DNA of 64,000 bases. Origin: Boswellia sacra. Taxonomy: Eukaryota; Streptophyta; Magnoliopsida; Sapindales; Burseraceae. Positions 1-11,264 of the stretch are shown here, in pieces; the stretch's first letter is position 1, and each line of letters starts with the position of its first letter. The DNA lies in NCBI GenBank assembly GCA_013180625.2, contig SNVD02004473.1:1-64000 (forward strand), written 5' to 3'. The notes beneath the pieces were generated by a model. That model worked only from the letters and a program-made list of their open reading frames with translations, made no database searches and was not told the DNA's origin. Both the position numbers and the translations under genes were made by a program.

Positions 1-1317
1 CTGATTTAATTGTCTACAAGATTGCATTTCACAAGTATCATCAAATTCGGGCTCTTAGTGGACCCAAATTGGGCTTGAAGTGAACCCATCTATAGTCTCA
101 GCCTAGTCTGACCAGGCCTCAGTATTTGGACCGTATCTCTCAAAATACATATCCAAATTGTGCAAATCAATATGTTCTAGAAGCTGAGAGAAATATCTAC
201 AACTTTCATGAAGACATGTGATTAAAATTCACAACATTTCGATGTCAAAAATTGATGGTCAAAGTCGGTGCCTAATGATCCCAATTGTCAAAGATATTTA
301 CAACTAATATTTGACAATTATGCCCTTGTAATTTGACAAGTTTGCCGCTGGATGTATCTATAAATAGAGGTGCCTTGTGACCCATTAGGGCATCTTGGCC
401 TTGGCTGGAACATTTTGGCTTTGGCTAGGATCTTGTATTGTGTTTTGTGTGTTTATGTTATTAATGAATTTCCTTTTTCTTGCATTTTATTTTCTTTCTA
501 TTATAATGTTCTTCTAATTTCTCTTTTGCTAATGTGAAAGGGTGAAACCCTTGATATGAGAATAAGGATTCTCTAACCCTTAATATGTTCTTAATAATCT
601 TAATCTTATAATGTTTATTCAAGATGATTTATATTTAATTTCTTAATCAATCTTGACACCACTCGTAAAGTGGAGGTCTTGATCTATTGTCGACAATCCT
701 TGGCACAACAAATGCTTGGATCCTTTCTAGATGATGTATGGTTCTTCCTTACCGACACGAATCTAGTTAGGAACCTTGATTTGTTGTAGACATATGGTGA
801 TTGTCACATTGGATGCTTGAACCCATTTACAAGAAGTGGTATAAATATTGGTAACAAAACAAATATAATTCATATAACTAAAATGGGTTAATTATCCTTA
901 TTTGAAATATCAAGGGTGGATCCCCTAACTTAGCCTTCATTGTTATTGTGTTAATTCTTCTTGTATTTTAATTATTCTATTGTTTATGAACTTTTTATTT
1001 TATTTACTATGGTAGGTTCTACCACCTTATGAAATTGTTCTTTGATTTACTATGGTTGGTTATACCACCTATCTCCATGGATGGTTTTACCTCCTCTTGC
1101 TTTTTGTTTTATATTTGAATGGTCGGTAATACCACCTACCATCTTACATACTTGTTGATATTATCATGTCACCTCTTTGAATCATCCATATCATATTTGT
1201 TTAGCTTATAATTTGTAACGCTTAAATTCCCTTCCTCGTGGATCGACCCCGGTCTCACCGGGTTTTATTACTTCGACACTCCTATACTTGGGAGACAATC
1301 CTTTTTCGGATGTGTCA
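1..1317 (+). mobile_element. LTR of an Athila-like gypsy retrotransposon, cut by window start
   Basis: The sequence is a diverged copy, in the opposite orientation, of the LTR at 13054-14286. Both share the tract ending CTTTTTCGGATGTGTCA here and TGACATATCCG in reverse at 13054, the TATAAATAGAGGTGCC promoter-like block (357-372) and the same unusual phrases throughout. The right end, CA at 1317, is followed by unrelated DNA rather than a primer binding site, so this is a 3' LTR or a solo LTR. The left end lies outside the window. Confidence 0.8.
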
Positions 1318-1819
1318 ATAAGGTTATGAGAGTTCATAGATTTGGATAATTCAAAGTGAAATGAATAAGACCTCCTTGTTATGAAATTCAAAAATCAAGT
1401 CTAAATAATATCAAGTTAGCTAAAATGAGTTCATAAGATCAAAATAAAATGACAAATTGGTTAGAATGTGTTTCAAGAGTTCAAACTGGCCCTCCCTACT
1501 CTGCCATTCCTGACCCAGAATGCGTCTCAAGAGGATTTGAACTCCTTACACTGCACTCTGAATTTAATTACTAACTCGCTAAAATTCAAGACATACTTAT
1601 GTCTACTATCCTTCCCCCCCAACCAAATAAAATATTGTCCTCAATGTTTAAATGTAGAGAGATAAAGTATAAGAGACATTACCTGAAGCTTCTGTTATTC
1701 AAGAGAGATAACCTGAATGACTCATAAAATAAAATGTTAATAAAATAAAACAAAAGACAAGAAAAAAATTACAAACGGAGATTCAGATCCAATTTACACT
1801 TTTTGTTTTGCCCTCCTGA
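1318..1819. other. Intergenic, nothing recognised
   Basis: AT-rich spacer between the LTR end and the 3' end of the LOG-like gene. No coding signal or repeat could be supported. The LOG-like gene's 3' UTR probably lies at its right-hand end. Confidence 0.5.
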
Positions 1820-2419
1820 CTAATTAATTTGAGTACTAGTTGGGTCAAGTTTATACTCGACTGCTTGTAATTTGTCAAGTAACTCACCAGCAGAAGTGGC
1901 AGAAACAAGGATCTGTCTCACCAAATGAGGGATAAAATTTTGTTCTACAGCTGCATCAACAAAACTTATTAAAGGATCAAAGAAATTTTTTACATTCAAC
2001 AAACCTATGGGTTTTTTATGGACATTCAGTTGGGCCCAACAGGCAATTTGAAAAATTTCTTCAAGATTACCAAAGCCATCTGGTAAAGTAATAAAGGCAT
2101 CTGAATTGATAAGCATATGTGTCATGCGTTCATGCATAGAGGAGACTTGTAACTCTTTCCCAACCGCTTTTCCAACGACGCTTTCTATAGCCAAAGCTTT
2201 AGGAATAACTCCTAAAACTTGACTACCTCCTACATGTGCAGCTATTGACACACAATCCATTAACCCGAGGCTACCTCCCCCATAAAACACATGAATCATT
2301 CTTTTAGCCAGTAGCCTACCAAGATAATTTGCTACTTCGACAAACTCTTCACTTTTAGCCGATCGAGATCCACAGAATACACATATCCTTTGGATTCGAC
2401 GTTTTGAAGTTCCCTCCAT
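1820..2419 (-). CDS. LOG-like cytokinin riboside monophosphate phosphoribohydrolase, single exon
   Basis: This 199-residue protein has the length and fold signature of the LONELY GUY (LOG) family, which releases active cytokinin bases from their riboside 5'-monophosphates in the cytosol. Visible hallmarks are ICVFCGSR near residue 12, YGGGSLGLM near 46, the MHER block near 94 and LEEIFQIACWAQL near 117. The family signature PGGxGTxxE reads PDGFGNLEE here: the second glycine is Asp and the threonine is Asn, while the MHER arginine and the LEE glutamate are kept. Plant LOG genes usually have several introns, but this copy is one uninterrupted frame, which suggests a retrocopy or an intronless paralogue. 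No poly(A) tail or target duplication was evident. The start at 2419 fits the family N-terminus. Activity is uncertain because of the altered motif. Confidence 0.88.
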   Translation of the reverse strand: MEGTSKRRIQRICVFCGSRSAKSEEFVEVANYLGRLLAKRMIHVFYGGGSLGLMDCVSIAAHVGGSQVLGVIPKALAIESVVGKAVGKELQVSSMHERMTHMLINSDAFITLPDGFGNLEEIFQIACWAQLNVHKKPIGLLNVKNFFDPLISFVDAAVEQNFIPHLVRQILVSATSAGELLDKLQAVEYKLDPTSTQIN

Positions 2420-2635
2420 GTCTATGCAACTCTCTAACTATGTGTGAAGAAGAGAACAAGAGATGTGATATTTATGGAGTGCAAAAAGGTATGCTAATGA
2501 TGACATTAATATAGGTAGCTCGGTTGTTTGTTGAAAAAGTTGATAATAATGCATAAAAATTCAAAACAAGATGATAAAATAAGACACCATAAGTCAAATA
2601 AAAGATACAAATTCAAAAATGATAGCTATGAGGCA

Positions 2636-2749
2636 TTAAAATTCAAATATGATGGCACGCATGCATATGTACAGGTAGTTGTGACTGTAGCTCACATCTT
2701 CCTCTGGTTTTATGTCTAGAAATGGCTCAAACACCTTTAATGAGTTGGG
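2636..2749 (-). pseudogene. Distal part of coding sequence split by a CACTA element
   Basis: Read on the minus strand from 2749, this stretch stays open for 37 codons to a TAA at 2638-2636. It is in frame with the sequence ending at 10247 once the CACTA element and one copy of the GAT duplication are removed (...GKYI then PNSLKVFEPF). It is therefore the downstream piece of the unidentified gene described at 10247-10828. The protein family was not recognised. Confidence 0.6.
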
Positions 2750-2767
2750 GATCACTACAAGAAAATT
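2750..2767. repeat. Left target duplication and terminal repeat of CACTA element 1
   Basis: GAT (2750-2752) is followed by the terminal inverted repeat CACTACAAGAAAATT starting at 2753. The same 15 bases appear inverted at 10229-10243, followed by GAT. Confidence 0.92.
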
Positions 2768-5700
2768 AGGTTTATGTGTCACTTTATTTGTGTCGATTTC
2801 TAACAAAGTGACATGTATATTTCAGTCAAATCTAAGTAAAATCATATGTGTCACTCTTCCGGGAGTCTGTACCCTAATTTTTTCCTCCCTAACTATCCAT
2901 CTCCATCTCAATCTCCCTAACCCAACATGGCAGCAGCCCTTGTAGAGTCCGTCTAGTGTTTCGATCGTAAGAAGACTGCCGTCGTCATCGCCAACTATCC
3001 ATACACACTTTCTTTAATTTTATTTTTACATAAAAATGAAATATTATTGTTTTATTTTTTTTCTTTTTCTTTTTTTTTGTGGGCTTTCAAATCGAATTTC
3101 AATTTCTTTCAGACAGTCAAAAATGGAAGAGGCAAAAGCACGAGCCGCAAAAACCCAAGCACAAAGACGACGACGTAGAGGACGAAGACGAGGAACAAGA
3201 CAACAACAACAACAAAACGGACAATCACCATAATAATAACGGTAACATGGACAACGGCGACGACTTGCAGCATGCCTCCACGACGCCAGATCCGACAGTG
3301 AACGAGAGCGAGTTCTTAATTGACGGTGAGACCTGCATCTACGACTTCCCTCCGGTGGTCCAACGCGCTATCAACCGGCCGCACGCCTCCGTGTTGAATG
3401 TTGTGGCGATTGAGAGGGCAAATTTGGTCGGTGCGACTGGCGATAGTGCTAGGGGTCGTGGCAGCGTTGGAGAATATTTCGTACAGCCAGCTGCAAGCTC
3501 TGTCGGCTATGACGATGGATTGCGTGGCGTTATATCCGGATAGGAGTGATGGCAGGAGTTCAGCGTCGTGTGTGATTACTCCGCCGCAAATTATGGAAGG
3601 AAGGGGAGTCATTAAGCGGATCAGAAGTAGAGTTCATGTAGTACCTATGCATTCAAGTTCAGCTCTATCTCTGTTGTGTCCTTTATTTTGTTGGAAGTAA
3701 CTAGCAAACATTTGTGCCCTAGCAGCTTCATGGTGCATACGATTGCTTTTGAGTATTAAAATTCCTTTGTATGGTATTGATAGATAAAAATATTTGTTAA
3801 AATTTTACTCCCCTTCATCTTTTGAGTAACAGAAATTAAAAAATAAGAAATTGGGATGCTTAAGAAACAGAGGGAGAGGGAGAGGGAGAGTGAGAGAGAG
3901 TAGGGAATTAAGTCACTTATATTCTTGTATGGAGCTGGTTGTGGCCGGTTTGAAAAAGTTCAATTCGCTGTAGCAGGAAGTTAGTCTAGCGACTAATTTG
4001 AGGAATTTTAAGTTGCAAAGTATCTGGAAATTACATTTAGGATGGTGTTTACATTTATGCATCTTAGACGTTAAGTGAAGAGTCTTTGTGTGATTCATAT
4101 ACAGCTATGACTTTTCATTTGAAGTATGATTTCTCTATTTTGAGGTCAAAGGATCCAATATCTAAACTGATTAATTATTTAAATGGTTTTTGTGATAAAT
4201 TATTTGTCACCATTTGAATTATACCAAAAAGATGTTGCTTGGCATTTTCTTTGATATGCACATGTATTTGTTGTGTATGTGCATTTGTAATTATTATTTT
4301 TTTCAGTTTTTTGTGGGTTTATCCTCCCTCCCTTGCAGATTGGTTTTCACCAGCCACAGTGTATTGATTGGAGAGATAAGTGGTGCCACATTTTTTCTCT
4401 AGAAAATCACTAGAAAACACACTAGAGAAATACATGGAATGTAGGAACTATATTGTTGCTAAATACATGGATAATCCAGAGAAGAGGCTCACCGTTTCTG
4501 ATTGCCAGGGATTGGTAGATGGTATCAACTATGAAGACCTAAGTCGAATTTTTTGGTTTCTTAATCACTGGGGCATTATCAATTACTGTGCTTCTGCGCC
4601 AAGTCCTGAACCTTGGAATGGTGGGTCCTACTTGAGGGAGGATTCAAATGGTGAGGTTTATGTGCCATTAGCTGCTTTAAAGTCTATTGATAGCTTGATC
4701 AAATTTCACAAGCCCAAGTGTAGACTCAAGGTAGCTGATGTTTATTCATCATCCTCATGTCATGATGATGATTCCTTTGACTTGGACAACAGAATTCGAG
4801 ACCGTTTATCGAAAAATCATTGCAATCATTGTTCTCAGCCTATTCCAATTTTGTACTATCAGTCACAGAAGGAGGTAGGCTACATGCTCTCTTTGTTAGT
4901 ATTTGTTTTTTTTTTTTTGTCATTAGACTTTCTTGTTCGTATAAAGAACTAAACTGCATAAAAGTATCTCAATTGCTGAAATATTTTTCTCCAAAATTTT
5001 GTAATCGTGCATGAAATTAGCTAAAACTAAGTTCTTGCTATATCATGGCATACATTCTTTGTAGATTTTAATTAAATGGTGTGGATTTCTCTCTATTTGT
5101 TGAGTGACTAATAATTGTGGTCTGGATCTTTGAGCTGTCATCTTATATCGTATGACTCTAAATCATGGGTATAATCTGATGAAAGTTGTTCTAGATTTTT
5201 ATTTCTTTAACAAGAAGTGAAAATGTTCTATTGGGACCATTCTTGCTTTGATATACACTTCAAGGTTTCTCTTCCTCCGTAAAGTGTCATTACAATAGTT
5301 CCTTTAACAATGAGATTCCCTTAGCTTGCATTTTACAGATATCTATAAGACTGCAGATTCATTGCTATTAGAGTAATAGTTGTTTTGAATCTACTGATGG
5401 AAATTAAATTTGTAAGCTATAATTATTACCATTGCTAATTATGGACTTGAAAAGAACTTGTTTAAGAAGGTGAGTCAGAAATACTTTGCACTGCTAATGA
5501 CACTTGTTATTTTGTTGTGGTTAAGTAGTTTAAGAACCTATATAATTCACCAAAAGAAAGCGGAATTGCATTACTTTTTTGTTGAAGAAACCTTGTCTAT
5601 CAACTTTACCTTTGATAATCTTGGTTTAGCATGCATTCTGATGTATATTACTATGCTTACATCTACTATTTGCTGACTATTATTTAAATTAACAGGTTGA

Positions 5701-7714
5701 TGTACTTCTATGCTCTGATTGTTTCCATGAGGGAAGATTTGTTGCTAGTCATTCAAGTCTAGATTTTATTAGGGTGGATCCTGCAAAAGATTATGGTGAT
5801 CTAGATGGAGAAACTTGGAGTGATCAGGAAATGTTTTTGCTGCTTGAGGGCATAGAAATTTACAGTGATAATTGGAATGAAATTGCAGAGCATGTTGGCA
5901 GCAAGTCAAAAGCACAATGCATCCTTCATTTTGTTCGTCTGCCTATAGAGGATGGTTTGCTGGAAAATATTGAGGTTCCCAACATGTCCAATCCATCCAA
6001 TTTATCAAGTAGAGATGATTATGGAAGATCACGTTCAACTCTAAATGGTGATTTGCCAGGTATTCTTAAATGTTGATGATCTCTATCCTTCCAAATTATT
6101 ATTATGATGTTTATTCAAGATTTTTATGTTTACTTGTCTCTTTATATTTGCAGGATCAAGCTTTCAAGAAGCTGATTCAGAAAGTCGGCTCCCATTTGCA
6201 AATTCTGGGAATCCAATTATGGCTTTGGTAAGTGATTAGCATTTAATAATTGACGTTTGGGCTTTAAGATGATTTTGGTGATTATGTGAAAATAATTTAT
6301 ATTGAGTTTGAGATAAATTATTGCATTTGATTTTGACCTATGTGGTCCAAAATGGTTTGATGATTAGGATTTTGAAATACTGTCTCTTAACTTCATTCTA
6401 AGTAGGTTAAAATTTCAATTTCTTTTGTTATAGAAATAATTGTGAAACGAGTTCAACTTTTTCAATTTGCACTGAAAATATTTGGCTTGACTTCCATTAA
6501 TAGTGAAACTACATTTTGTAGACTTTTTACCAAGCAGCAATGATGCTCCATATATACCAGCTACTTCTTGTTATTTTGCCTCATAGCTATAACCTTTATT
6601 GAATTTGAGGCCATTGGCTTGATCACTCTCTTTCATTGATCTTTTAGTCCTTGCTCTTTTTATTGGAGCTATCTTTGGTAACCATTGATGACAATTAACA
6701 GAGGCAATATGGTTTAGAGAGATTACTATATCTTTACCAATTGCAAGTGTTGATACTAACTAGAAGTTTTAATGCCTTTGATACTAGCTGTAGTTCTTAT
6801 TTTTTTGCTTGCTTGAGTTTTGTGTTTCTAATTCGATAAATGTTCTAGGTTGCTTTTTTGGCCTCTGCTGTTGGACCAAGAGTTGTTGCAGCTTGTGCCC
6901 ATGCAGCCTTGGCCTCACTGTCAGAGCAGATAGAAGGACCCAGACACGGTAACAGGTTAGTGTATTTTCTTCTAATTCTCTTTCCCCTTTCTTGTTTTGT
7001 TTTTGTTTTTGTTTCTTGTTTTTTGTTTTTGTCTTTTGCTTGAATATATCCAGTATTTCAAGTGATTTCGTATAAATTTTTTGATAGGATTATTATGAGA
7101 TAAAAAGTCTGCCTAATTTTTTTGAGTCATAGCGATGGGCCAACTCATCATGCATAAGTTCTCCATATTATAAGTATACTATGACTTATGTTTGTTGGGT
7201 AAGAGTTGTGTAAAAAACAGAGGAAGGTTTCATTGTAATGTGTCTTTTTATTGGCTAGAAATCTAGACCTTTTTCATTGGAATTTTTGTATATATTTTTG
7301 CTTTAGTCTGTTATTTATGCTCAAAGATTTAAGCATTCCTTTTTACCTATGTAGAATTAACTCAGAGAATATACAGGGAGAAATTGCCAGTTCTATTCAA
7401 CAAAAAGGTATAGTATAATATTTAGTTTCCCTGTTTTCTCCATATTTTCTTCCTTTTCCCTGTGGTTTGAATTAATTTGTTTGATTATTTCTATGATTTA
7501 AACTTCAGGTAAGAACTTAACCGGTCACGGTTCAAGGAGCCAAAATGGGGCAGAGGTTGCTCCAATATCTGCAGATAAAGTTAAAGTTGCTGCTGAAGCT
7601 GGTCTTGCTGCTGCAGCCACGAAGGCAAAACTGTTTGCTGATCATAAAGAACGAGAAATTCAAAGGCTATCTGCTAATATAATAAATCATCAGGTATTGT
7701 TGTCTCTGTTTCAG

Positions 7715-7737
7715 ATATATATATATATATATATATA
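7715..7737. repeat. (TA)n microsatellite in SWI3C intron
   Basis: Simple TA run just after the exon ending at 7693. Confidence 0.9.
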
Positions 7738-9432
7738 AAAGGAAATTTATTCACCTCTTGGCCAAATTACTGACAATGCCACCTAGTTTAGAAGATAAGC
7801 TAAGATTTGCCAAACCTTAGGGAGGCCATTAAAACTTTTCCTATTTTTCCAAATCTAATTAAATTTCTCTTCTAATTTCTTTGATGTCTTTTAGGGAATG
7901 AGCTTTACATTTGTATTTGTCTTTGAATATATGTCCTTGGCAGTGCTTAGTTCTTGACTGTTAGTTGTTAGCTGTGATGATGGTGTCAAATTTGACTTGA
8001 ATTGTTGGTTCTGATATTGTAGAACATTTTCTGCCAGCGTCTAGAATTTGGCAGATTTCTGTTTTTAAAGTTTGTGCACAGGAATTTTTTCCAAATGTTC
8101 TTGCTATGTATCATGCATGAGTTGATATATTTAATCTTGGATTGCCAGTGTGTCTTGTCTCTTCATGTTGGGAGTATACAGGTGTATAGGTAAATCTGCA
8201 GTATCAGATGTGGCATTTTAAGTGTGAAGAACTTCTGATTTCTGGTTTAGTTTTCAGGTTGGGATGGGCACTTATAGATAATAAGATTACTCGTAGGTCT
8301 GGAGGGTGATTTGAGGTTCGTTAAAATTTTGGTTCTCTTTCTATTTAGAACTGTGTCTTTTCCAAATCTTCCTTTTTCGTAGTTTGTCTACTTGCTGTCT
8401 GAATGAAAAGAAGAGATGAGACTAATATGAACCAGAACAAAATGAAGCTGCTAATGCTATGACTCTATGAGGGTAAATAATCTGATATTGAATGGTCTAA
8501 CCCCTATGTTCTCGGGAATTGGGGTTTTTCTATGCACTATAAGCACCTTATTTTGAATGTCATTGCTTCTAATATTCTGCTTTTGGTTTAAATCTCCTAG
8601 AACTTTAAGTGCCTTATATGACAAACTCTAATAAATTTGGCATCGAATTATGATGTGAGAGCATACCATATGGGTAGCATGACTGGCAAATTTTGATTCC
8701 AGTGGATTTAAAGTTTTTTATTGTATTTTTATTTCATCATTTTTGTGCCATGGAAATGCATTTCTGGTAGATGACATAATCACATAATGCTACTGGGTAG
8801 ATTTTATCTCTGATTAAATTGGATATATGCTGGTGCATAAATGCCTAAAATATTTATTAGGTTTCTGCTTTATCTTGATGGCTTGTTCTACCTTTCAACA
8901 GATTCGTGCGTTCAAAATTTTTCAACAGGATATTGAAAAATTAAATTTGAACTTTTTGGGATCATTTGACTGAGAACATTTATTTATGAATCCAATATTG
9001 TAGTTCACAGTTTGACATTGCTATCAAATCAAATTCACTGGAGCTACCTTAGGATAGAATTATATTGCGCAAATTTTTTGGCCACCAAAGTTACAAGGTC
9101 TGAGATTGGTACTAGTTCAGATGGAACTCAGTGAGAACGGAAAAGGCTCTACAAAACTATTATATTTCATATTCATCTATAGGTGCTCTTTCTTTCTTTC
9201 TCTTTTTAACTGTTTATCCAGGAAATTAGCACTTCATTTGGGATAAGTTTAAAGATAAAATGGAAATTAATTTGTGGATCTCATAACTGTTGTGATGCTG
9301 TATATATACATGAAAGGAGATGTTGAGATAGATATGCTGTTTCAAACAGTATTATATGTATTTTGGTGATTCTTATTGTAAGCAAGTTAGTAGATTTTGT
9401 TCAACTGACAATTAAATGTTTTTCTTTTGCAG
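7738..9432 (+). other. Long last intron of the SWI3C-like copy
   Basis: About 1.7 kb of AT-rich sequence with no coding signal, between the donor at 7694 and the acceptor-like TTTTGCAG ending at 9432. It contains no recognisable nested element. Confidence 0.6.
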
Positions 9433-9776
9433 TTATGCTGGAGGAGGAATGGAAGTTAGATGTATCGATTTTATGGTCTTAGAGAGGTTTAAAAGTTCTA
9501 AGGCAGAGTTAGGATGTTAAGAGATGTAATCAGAATGCTTGTGCAACTTCTGTCATACAATTTTGTGCTTGACTTTTCCCTTTAGTTGAAATTTCTGCCC
9601 TTGTCATTTATGGTTGAGGAAATATAATGAGTTGATTATTTGCTACTTGTCTGGGAAGGAATAACCCTAAAATATGTATTGTATTGCAATGTGTTTGACA
9701 CTTTAAAGCTTGCAATAGGGCTCATAACATGTTATAACCATTTCATCTCTCATCATTTTATAGCAAAATAATATTT

Positions 9777-9780
<4 letters not shown>

Positions 9781-9826
<46 letters not shown>
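9781..9826. repeat. (TA)23 microsatellite
   Basis: Uninterrupted TA dinucleotides directly before the subterminal repeat zone of CACTA element 1. Confidence 0.95.
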
Positions 9827-9831
<5 letters not shown>

Positions 9832-9839
9832 CTGGGTTG

Positions 9840-10230
9840 ATGCAAGCAAAGGGTCGGTATCAGCCCAGTATTATATATTTTTAACAACAAATACATGTCG
9901 GTTTTTAACACTCACATATAATGCTGGGATATTAACAAATACATGTCGGTTTTTAACACTCACCTATAAGTTCAAAAAATATATGTCGGTTTCTAACACT
10001 CACATACTATTAGGACAACTTGTCACTTATAAACCCTTATCTTATGTAGTCAAATAGCTAAGATACATGTCGGTTTTTACCAGACAAGAGACCGACAAAA
10101 GGAATCGACATAAATTTGTGTCGGTTTGACCAACCGACATATATAGAATACACGTCGGGTCCATAAATGTCATATTGAAACCAGCATGTATACATATATA
10201 TGAGGGTGGAAAATCGACATATATAAGGAA
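9840..10230. repeat. Subterminal repeat array of CACTA element 1
   Basis: At least five copies of ATGTCGGTTT(C/T)TAACACTCAC-like units occur at about 9894, 9945 and 9984, plus shorter TGTCGGTTT and inverted ACCGACA copies to 10215. A related TGTGTCGATTTCTAAC lies near the left end at about 2791. The position and both-strand distribution match CACTA subterminal motifs. Confidence 0.8.
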
Positions 10231-10246
10231 TTTTCTTGTAGTGGAT
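10229..10246. repeat. Right terminal repeat and target duplication of CACTA element 1
   Basis: AATTTTCTTGTAGTG (10229-10243) is the inverse of the left end. GAT at 10244-10246 repeats the left target duplication. Confidence 0.92.
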
Positions 10247-10828
10247 ATACTTCCCATCTAGTTTTCTTATAAACTGACAAACAGGGTCATTTTGAGTTAG
10301 ATTCTCAAGACTATAGCATTCCTGCTCATCTCGGAATTGTGTCCACAATTTAAAAAATTCACGTTACACAAGTCCACAAGAATGCGTCTCAAGAGTCATT
10401 TGGATATCATCCAAAGACTCCCTACTCAATCCATTCTTGATGAATTGTAGTTTATCCTCTCGATTATGAGACAAATATCTCAAGGAGAGGCAACGCTGAT
10501 TACAAGTCTATCTTGCACATTTGTGACAAACTTGTAACCTTTTCACTCTTTGCTTTTTGGCGTAAGAGCTTTTTCCCAAACCTGGCATGTGAGGAACAAG
10601 ATTATTTGAAAATTCACAAGAAAATCGAACCTTGGCTTCAATTAACCATCTTACATTAGCAGGAATACCCTTACACATCAACATCGTTAGTCTTTCTCTG
10701 CAAGCTTTGTAAATTTTGAACAAATCATTTTGAGGAAGAGAGGGAAAATGTTTGTGCAATTTTGAGAGAATGGTATCTATGTGAAGAAAATGAGAGAGAA
10801 GAAAAGAAAATAGATGCAAGGTGAGCAA
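10247..10828 (-). pseudogene. Unidentified plant coding sequence, proximal part, split by CACTA element 1
   Basis: One minus-strand frame runs from about 10828 to the CACTA insertion. It shows a helical N-terminal part (LSKLHKHFPSLPQNDLFKIY), a basic segment, and a cysteine cluster CHKCAR..TCNQRC suggestive of metal binding. It ends ...QFIRKLDGKYI at the transposon and resumes at 2749. Two in-frame stops, TAG after KCAR near 10505 and TAA near 10353 after SCGLV, mark it as decayed. The long open frame on both sides of the stops and of the insertion argues for a real former gene. I do not recognise the family. The ATG at 10828 is only the first available start and may not be the original. Confidence 0.6.
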
Positions 10829-11264
10829 CAGTTTTTAGGGAATTGACGAATTTAAAAGCCACGGAGTACCGTATCCGCCACTTGACCGGGAAATAAAATA
10901 AAAACACACAAAATAAAACAAAAACAAACTAGAAATGATAGCAAAAATCAAGAATAAAAATATGGCACAGAGAGATGAAATTTGATCAATCGTAATAAAA
11001 AAAGGCCAGAAGAGGAATCTCTTCGAAAGTAATTTGCCACGGTGAAAAATATACCATTGAGGTGGTACCTATTTTTTTCCTTTATTTGTGAGAATGAAAG
11101 AGATTACCACTAGTTGAGTTTGGTTGTCGTTGAGTGTGGATGTTTCTTCTTGCCTTTTTTCAAAACATGGCTCCCAACTCTTAATTTCCTTCACCTATAC
11201 AAAATCAAGCAATGAAATTTCTTTAGAAGCAATGGGCATTAGTTGCATACTTGGTTCAAATGAA
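10829..11264. other. Spacer, nothing recognised
   Basis: AT-rich stretch between the unidentified pseudogene and the truncated gag region. The left limit of the Athila-like element must lie here, but no LTR end or duplication was found. Confidence 0.4.

Larger units (their letters stand above)
3100..9475 (+). pseudogene. SWI3C: SWI3C-like chromatin-remodelling subunit, captured, broken and C-terminally truncated
   Basis: Intact SWI3C is a core subunit of plant SWI/SNF chromatin-remodelling complexes in the nucleus. Exons seen: about 3109-3656 (basic/acidic N-terminus, then CIYDFPPVVQRAINRPHASV), 4339-4874 (SWIRM domain, DNPEKRLTVSDCQGLVDGI), 5696-6059 (ZZ-type CSDCF, then SANT, ETWSDQEMFLLLEG), 6154-6227, 6849-6955 (VAFLASAVGPRVVA), 7355-7407 and 7509-7693 (AATKAKLFADHKEREIQRL). 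All have GT-AG borders. Lesions: no in-frame ATG before the first exon; a frameshift near 3450-3466 between the RANLVGATGD and ENISYSQLQAL segments; stops TGA at 4365 and TAA at 4377 within the SWIRM lead-in. After 9433 only a few degenerate codons of the C-terminal coiled coil remain, so the C-terminal part is missing. Retained introns show the copy was made from DNA. The N-terminus and domain order fit SWI3C better than SWI3D. Confidence 0.92.
2753..10243 (+). mobile_element. CACTA (En/Spm-type) non-autonomous transposon carrying a SWI3C gene
   Basis: A 7491-bp element bounded by perfect 15-bp terminal inverted repeats, CACTACAAGAAAATT, and a 3-bp GAT target duplication (2750-2752 and 10244-10246), both hallmarks of the CACTA superfamily. 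The subterminal regions carry repeats of TGTCGGTTT/TGTCGATTT type on both strands (about 2790-2815 and 9890-10215), as expected for transposase-binding arrays. Nearly all of the interior is an intron-containing SWI3C-like pseudogene in plus orientation, and no transposase reading frame was seen. The element interrupts a minus-strand coding sequence, and the two halves remain in frame when it is removed. Known biology: CACTA elements can transduplicate host genes. That this is such a capture is inference from the precise ends around the gene. Confidence 0.9.

Noticed and set aside
3036..3233. Arg-rich protein starting at the ATG at 3123
   Set aside because: It is the SWI3C acidic/Asn region read in the wrong frame. 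The matching N-terminal SWI3C sequence is in the adjacent frame.
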